From NCBI GenBank assembly GCA_947172645.1, contig CAMWBY010000007.1, forward strand, positions 145,037 to 209,036: a stretch of 64,000 bases of DNA. Direction: 5' to 3'. The notes below the pieces were generated by a model that ran no database searches, was not told the origin of the DNA, and was given only the letters and a program-made list of their open reading frames with translations. Every line of letters begins with the position of its first letter. The first letter of the stretch is position 1. Made by a program: the position numbers and the translations under genes. This stretch comes from an uncultured Lachnospiraceae bacterium. GTDB lineage: Bacteria; Bacillota; Clostridia; Lachnospirales; Lachnospiraceae. This document shows, piece after piece, positions 61,760 to 64,000 of this stretch.

Positions 61760-61957
61760 ATGACTGGGCAAACGGAAAATAAAGTTGATATGCCTATGGG
61801 TTTAAGCTTCCAACTTGGGATGAACCCAAAGGCGATGGATGCGTATGGCAAATTGAGTGATGAGGAAAAACGCCAAGTGGTAGAGGCGGCGAGGAATGTG
61901 GCCACCAAATCGGAAATGCGACAGATTGTGGAAGGGCTGGAGCGGGATTTTTTTTGA
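61760..61957 (+). CDS. Small conserved hypothetical protein
   Basis: This 65-aa protein reads MTGQTENKVDMPMGLSFQLG and M-N-P-K-A-M-D-A-Y-G-K-L-S-D-E-E-K-R-Q-V-V-E-A-A, like a short helical protein widespread in Lachnospiraceae. Function unknown. ATG 61760 has GGGAGG 9 nt upstream; an in-frame ATG at 61718 has none. It follows spoVAC by 51 bp. Confidence 0.7.
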   Translation: MTGQTENKVDMPMGLSFQLGMNPKAMDAYGKLSDEEKRQVVEAARNVATKSEMRQIVEGLERDFF

Positions 61958-62153
61958 CGGTGCGCGTATGATTGCCCCGAGGGTATTTGCTTTGCAGGTG
62001 TCCTTGGGGCTATTCCGTTAGATTAAGGAAATATTGAAGTTAATCATGGGAAATTTTTTTAAAATCTGATATGATGTCAACAGTAGATTTGTTGTTATTA
62101 GGGTAAATGAATGGAGAATTTATTATATTGAATTGACTTTTTGAGGAGTAAAT

Positions 62154-63647
62154 ATGGAAGAATTATTCGAGCTGTCAAAATTTGATTCCTACAAAGAAGA
62201 TAACCGTAGAGAAGTTAAAAAAGCAGAAGGCGGTCTGCCTAATAGCTTGTGGGATACATATTCTGCTTTTGCCAACTGCTATGGCGGTGTCATTATTCTT
62301 GGGATAAAAGAGGATAAATCAGGCAATTGGCATACAACCGGATTGAAAAATGCGGCAAAACTGAAGAAGGATTTCTGGAATACGATTAATAACCGTAAGA
62401 AGGTGAGTATAAATCTTCTAAAGGATGATGATGTAGAAACTTTCTCAGTGGTTGGCACAGATGATGTGATTATGGTAATCTGGGTGCCGGGCGCAAAGCG
62501 GGAGCAAAAGCCGGTATACATTAATGGTGATTTGTTCGGAGGGACATTTCGCAGAAATTGGGAGGGAGATTACCACTGTACCAGATTGCAAGTAAAAACA
62601 ATGCTGAGGGATCAGGCGGAGGAAACCATGGATATGGAGGTGCTTGAGGATGCAGAAATTGAAGATTTGAATCAGGATTCCATTCGTGGTTATCGCAACA
62701 GCCATAAATCTTTTAAGCCAGGGCATCCTTTTGAGCGGTTGGATGACAGTGAATATCTCAGGGTGATTGGGGCAGCAGGTTTTTCAAAAGACGATAAAAA
62801 GCTCCATCCTACGGCTGCCGGTATACTTATGTTTGGAAATGAGTATGATATTGTGAGATTTTTCCCGGAATATTTTTTAGATTACAGAGAAAATCCGGAT
62901 ACGGTAATCAGATGGACGGACAGGATTCAATCATCATCCGGCGAATGGTCGGGAAATGTATTTGACTTTTATTTTCGTGTATATAATAAGATTACGAAAG
63001 ATATCAAAGTGCCATTTCGGATGGAGGGCGGTTTTCGGGTTGATGATACGCCGGTTCACAGAGCGTTGAGGGAAGCGTTGGCGAATTGCATCATCAATAC
63101 GGATTTTTATGGAAAATATGGCGTTCTTATAATCAAAGAGGAAAATAAAATTGTATTTGAGAATCCTGGTTATATCAGACTCGGGAAGGCGCAGATGCGC
63201 AGAGGAGGAAAATCCGACCCGAGGAATAAGAGTATGATGAAAATGTTTAATCTGATAGATATCGGTGAACATGCGGGAAGCGGAGTGCCTAATATTTTTA
63301 ACGTATGGGAAGACGAAGGGTGGGAGGAGCCTGAGATAAAGGAAGATTTTGAACCGGACAGGACATCGCTGACTTTAAAATTTCTAAAAAAACAAGCGAT
63401 AAAAACAAGCGATAAAAAACAAGCGATAAAAACAAGCGATAAAAAACAAGCGATAAAAACAAGAAATAATCAGGAAAAAATCAGATTGTATTTACAAGGG
63501 CATGAAACAGCAAAAACAAGCGATATTGCAGAGTTGCTTGGTTTGAGCATGGCAAGAACGAGAGCAATACTTTCTGAAATGGAAGATGTTGAAACGTTGG
63601 GAACAAATAGAACAAGAAGGTATAGACTTCGAGAGAAAAGCGAATAG
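62154..63647 (+). CDS. AlbA_2 / HATPase_c_4 / winged-helix regulator
   Basis: This 497-aa protein has an N-terminal AlbA_2 (Schlafen-like) domain (about residues 10-130; ANCYGGVIILGIKEDKSGNW). A middle region with T-A-A-G-I-L-M-F-G and R-E-A-L-A-N-C-I-I-N-T-D-F-Y and a GHKL-like ATPase part ending near residue 405 follow. Then comes a 27-bp repeat that encodes K-K-Q-A-I-K-T-S-D (residues about 412-436), and a winged helix at the end (TSDIAELLGLSMARTRAILS). It is the full-length relative of the truncated gene at 4622. GAGGAG precedes the ATG. Probably a DNA-binding regulator; targets unknown. Confidence 0.85.
   Translation: MEELFELSKFDSYKEDNRREVKKAEGGLPNSLWDTYSAFANCYGGVIILGIKEDKSGNWHTTGLKNAAKLKKDFWNTINNRKKVSINLLKDDDVETFSVVGTDDVIMVIWVPGAKREQKPVYINGDLFGGTFRRNWEGDYHCTRLQVKTMLRDQAEETMDMEVLEDAEIEDLNQDSIRGYRNSHKSFKPGHPFERLDDSEYLRVIGAAGFSKDDKKLHPTAAGILMFGNEYDIVRFFPEYFLDYRENPDTVIRWTDRIQSSSGEWSGNVFDFYFRVYNKITKDIKVPFRMEGGFRVDDTPVHRALREALANCIINTDFYGKYGVLIIKEENKIVFENPGYIRLGKAQMRRGGKSDPRNKSMMKMFNLIDIGEHAGSGVPNIFNVWEDEGWEEPEIKEDFEPDRTSLTLKFLKKQAIKTSDKKQAIKTSDKKQAIKTRNNQEKIRLYLQGHETAKTSDIAELLGLSMARTRAILSEMEDVETLGTNRTRRYRLREKSE
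63387..63461 (+). repeat. Internal coding repeat in the AlbA_2 regulator
   Basis: A 27-bp unit is repeated: 63387-63413, 63414-63440 and a partial third copy 63441-63461. It contains an underlying 13/14-bp unit CAAGCGATAAAAA that appears five times in alternating frames. The array links the ATPase-like part to the winged helix. Confidence 0.9.
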
Positions 63648-63913
63648 AGGAATGTACGTATCGAAAAACCATTCAGTCTGCCAGTCAGAAAAAGCATATA
63701 AATCTTAAAAAAAACCGAAAAAGTACCCCAGACTATCCGTTTGGAGAGTGGACACAGCGGCAGAAATGGCTTAAAATAAGGCATATCTGTGGATGCGAAG
63801 CGTATCTGCCTCAACAGGAAAGCCCGTCCAATGTCTGTATGGCTGTGCGTGCAAGCACGCCCATCTACACAGACGCTGTCCGGAGCATTCATAGTAAATT
63901 TACGAAAAAGGGG

Positions 63914-63941
63914 TTGCAAAAAGGTGGGAAAAGCGTATAAT
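63914..63941 (+). promoter_or_regulatory. Strong promoter before the tetranucleotide repeat
   Basis: TTGCAA (63914-63919), a 16-bp spacer and TATAAT (63936-63941) face right. The AAGC repeat begins 5 bp after the -10, so it occupies the start point and leader. Confidence 0.65.
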
Positions 63942-63945
63942 TTGT

Positions 63946-64000
<55 letters not shown>

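Overview
The window looks like chromosome of a spore-forming gut-type Clostridium, most likely a Lachnospiraceae member. The evidence is a complete spoIIAA-spoIIAB-sigF operon followed by spoVAA, spoVAB and spoVAC, a T-box leader in front of valS, AGGAGG-type ribosome sites, moderate GC, and many small carbohydrate-use cassettes (family-1-type ABC importer plus glycoside hydrolase plus LacI or AraC regulator). No rRNA, tRNA, CRISPR array or prophage was seen.

Layout. 1-5.5 kb: tail of an HD-GYP protein, a MacB/FtsX-type ABC exporter pair behind three 11-bp-phased direct repeats, thiamine pyrophosphokinase, and an N-terminally truncated HATPase_c_4/winged-helix protein. 5.7-13 kb: a PsiE-like membrane protein, then a LacI-controlled cassette of LplB/LplC-like permeases, a lipoprotein binding protein and a GH32 fructosidase, with two matching operators about 150 bp apart. 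13-23 kb: an alpha-galactoside region with a GH4 enzyme, two AraC regulators, binding protein, two permeases, a YesL-like protein and a GH36 alpha-galactosidase. 23-30.8 kb: a patchwork of small or decaying genes: a HEPN remnant, a TlpA-like/CXXC/4Fe-4S redox trio, a PHP phosphoesterase with damage at both ends, two tandem LacI regulators, a DUF6442-XRE pair, and an AbiE toxin-antitoxin pair whose toxin has an amber codon. 31-38.5 kb: a second sugar cassette (GH35/42-like enzyme with a probable DUF5597 domain, two permeases, binding protein, and a GH35 beta-galactosidase broken by an in-frame TAA).

38.5-47.3 kb: a second FtsX-type ABC exporter, a candidate type I toxin-antitoxin locus (27-aa holin-like peptide with a probable antisense RNA), a histidine kinase and response regulator separated by a MITE-like palindrome, an XRE regulator divergent from an EcsC-family gene, a second MITE copy with a nested insertion, and a YczE-type membrane protein. 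47.3-51.2 kb: a 300-bp giant palindrome, then a T-box, a 122-bp tandem repeat array, and valS. 51.4-62 kb: a FapA-family protein, folC, a zinc-ribbon TPR protein, the sporulation sigma-F operon, a DUF3006-like protein, a PilZ protein and an HD-GYP protein, then a sigma-G-type promoter and spoVAA-AB-AC without spoVAD or spoVAE. 62-64 kb: an AlbA_2/HATPase_c_4/winged-helix regulator with an internal repeat array, and at the very edge a tetranucleotide repeat directly behind a strong promoter.

The main themes are catabolic cassettes that import oligosaccharides and hydrolyse them inside the cell under LacI/AraC control, and a sporulation block with c-di-GMP-type proteins embedded in it. There is also an unusual density of small palindromic or tandem repeats and of freshly broken genes. 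Unexpected items are the type I toxin-antitoxin candidate, the nested MITE-like elements, the repeats that could act as slippage switches near 63.4 and 63.95 kb, and the nonsense mutations in the AbiE toxin and the GH35 enzyme.
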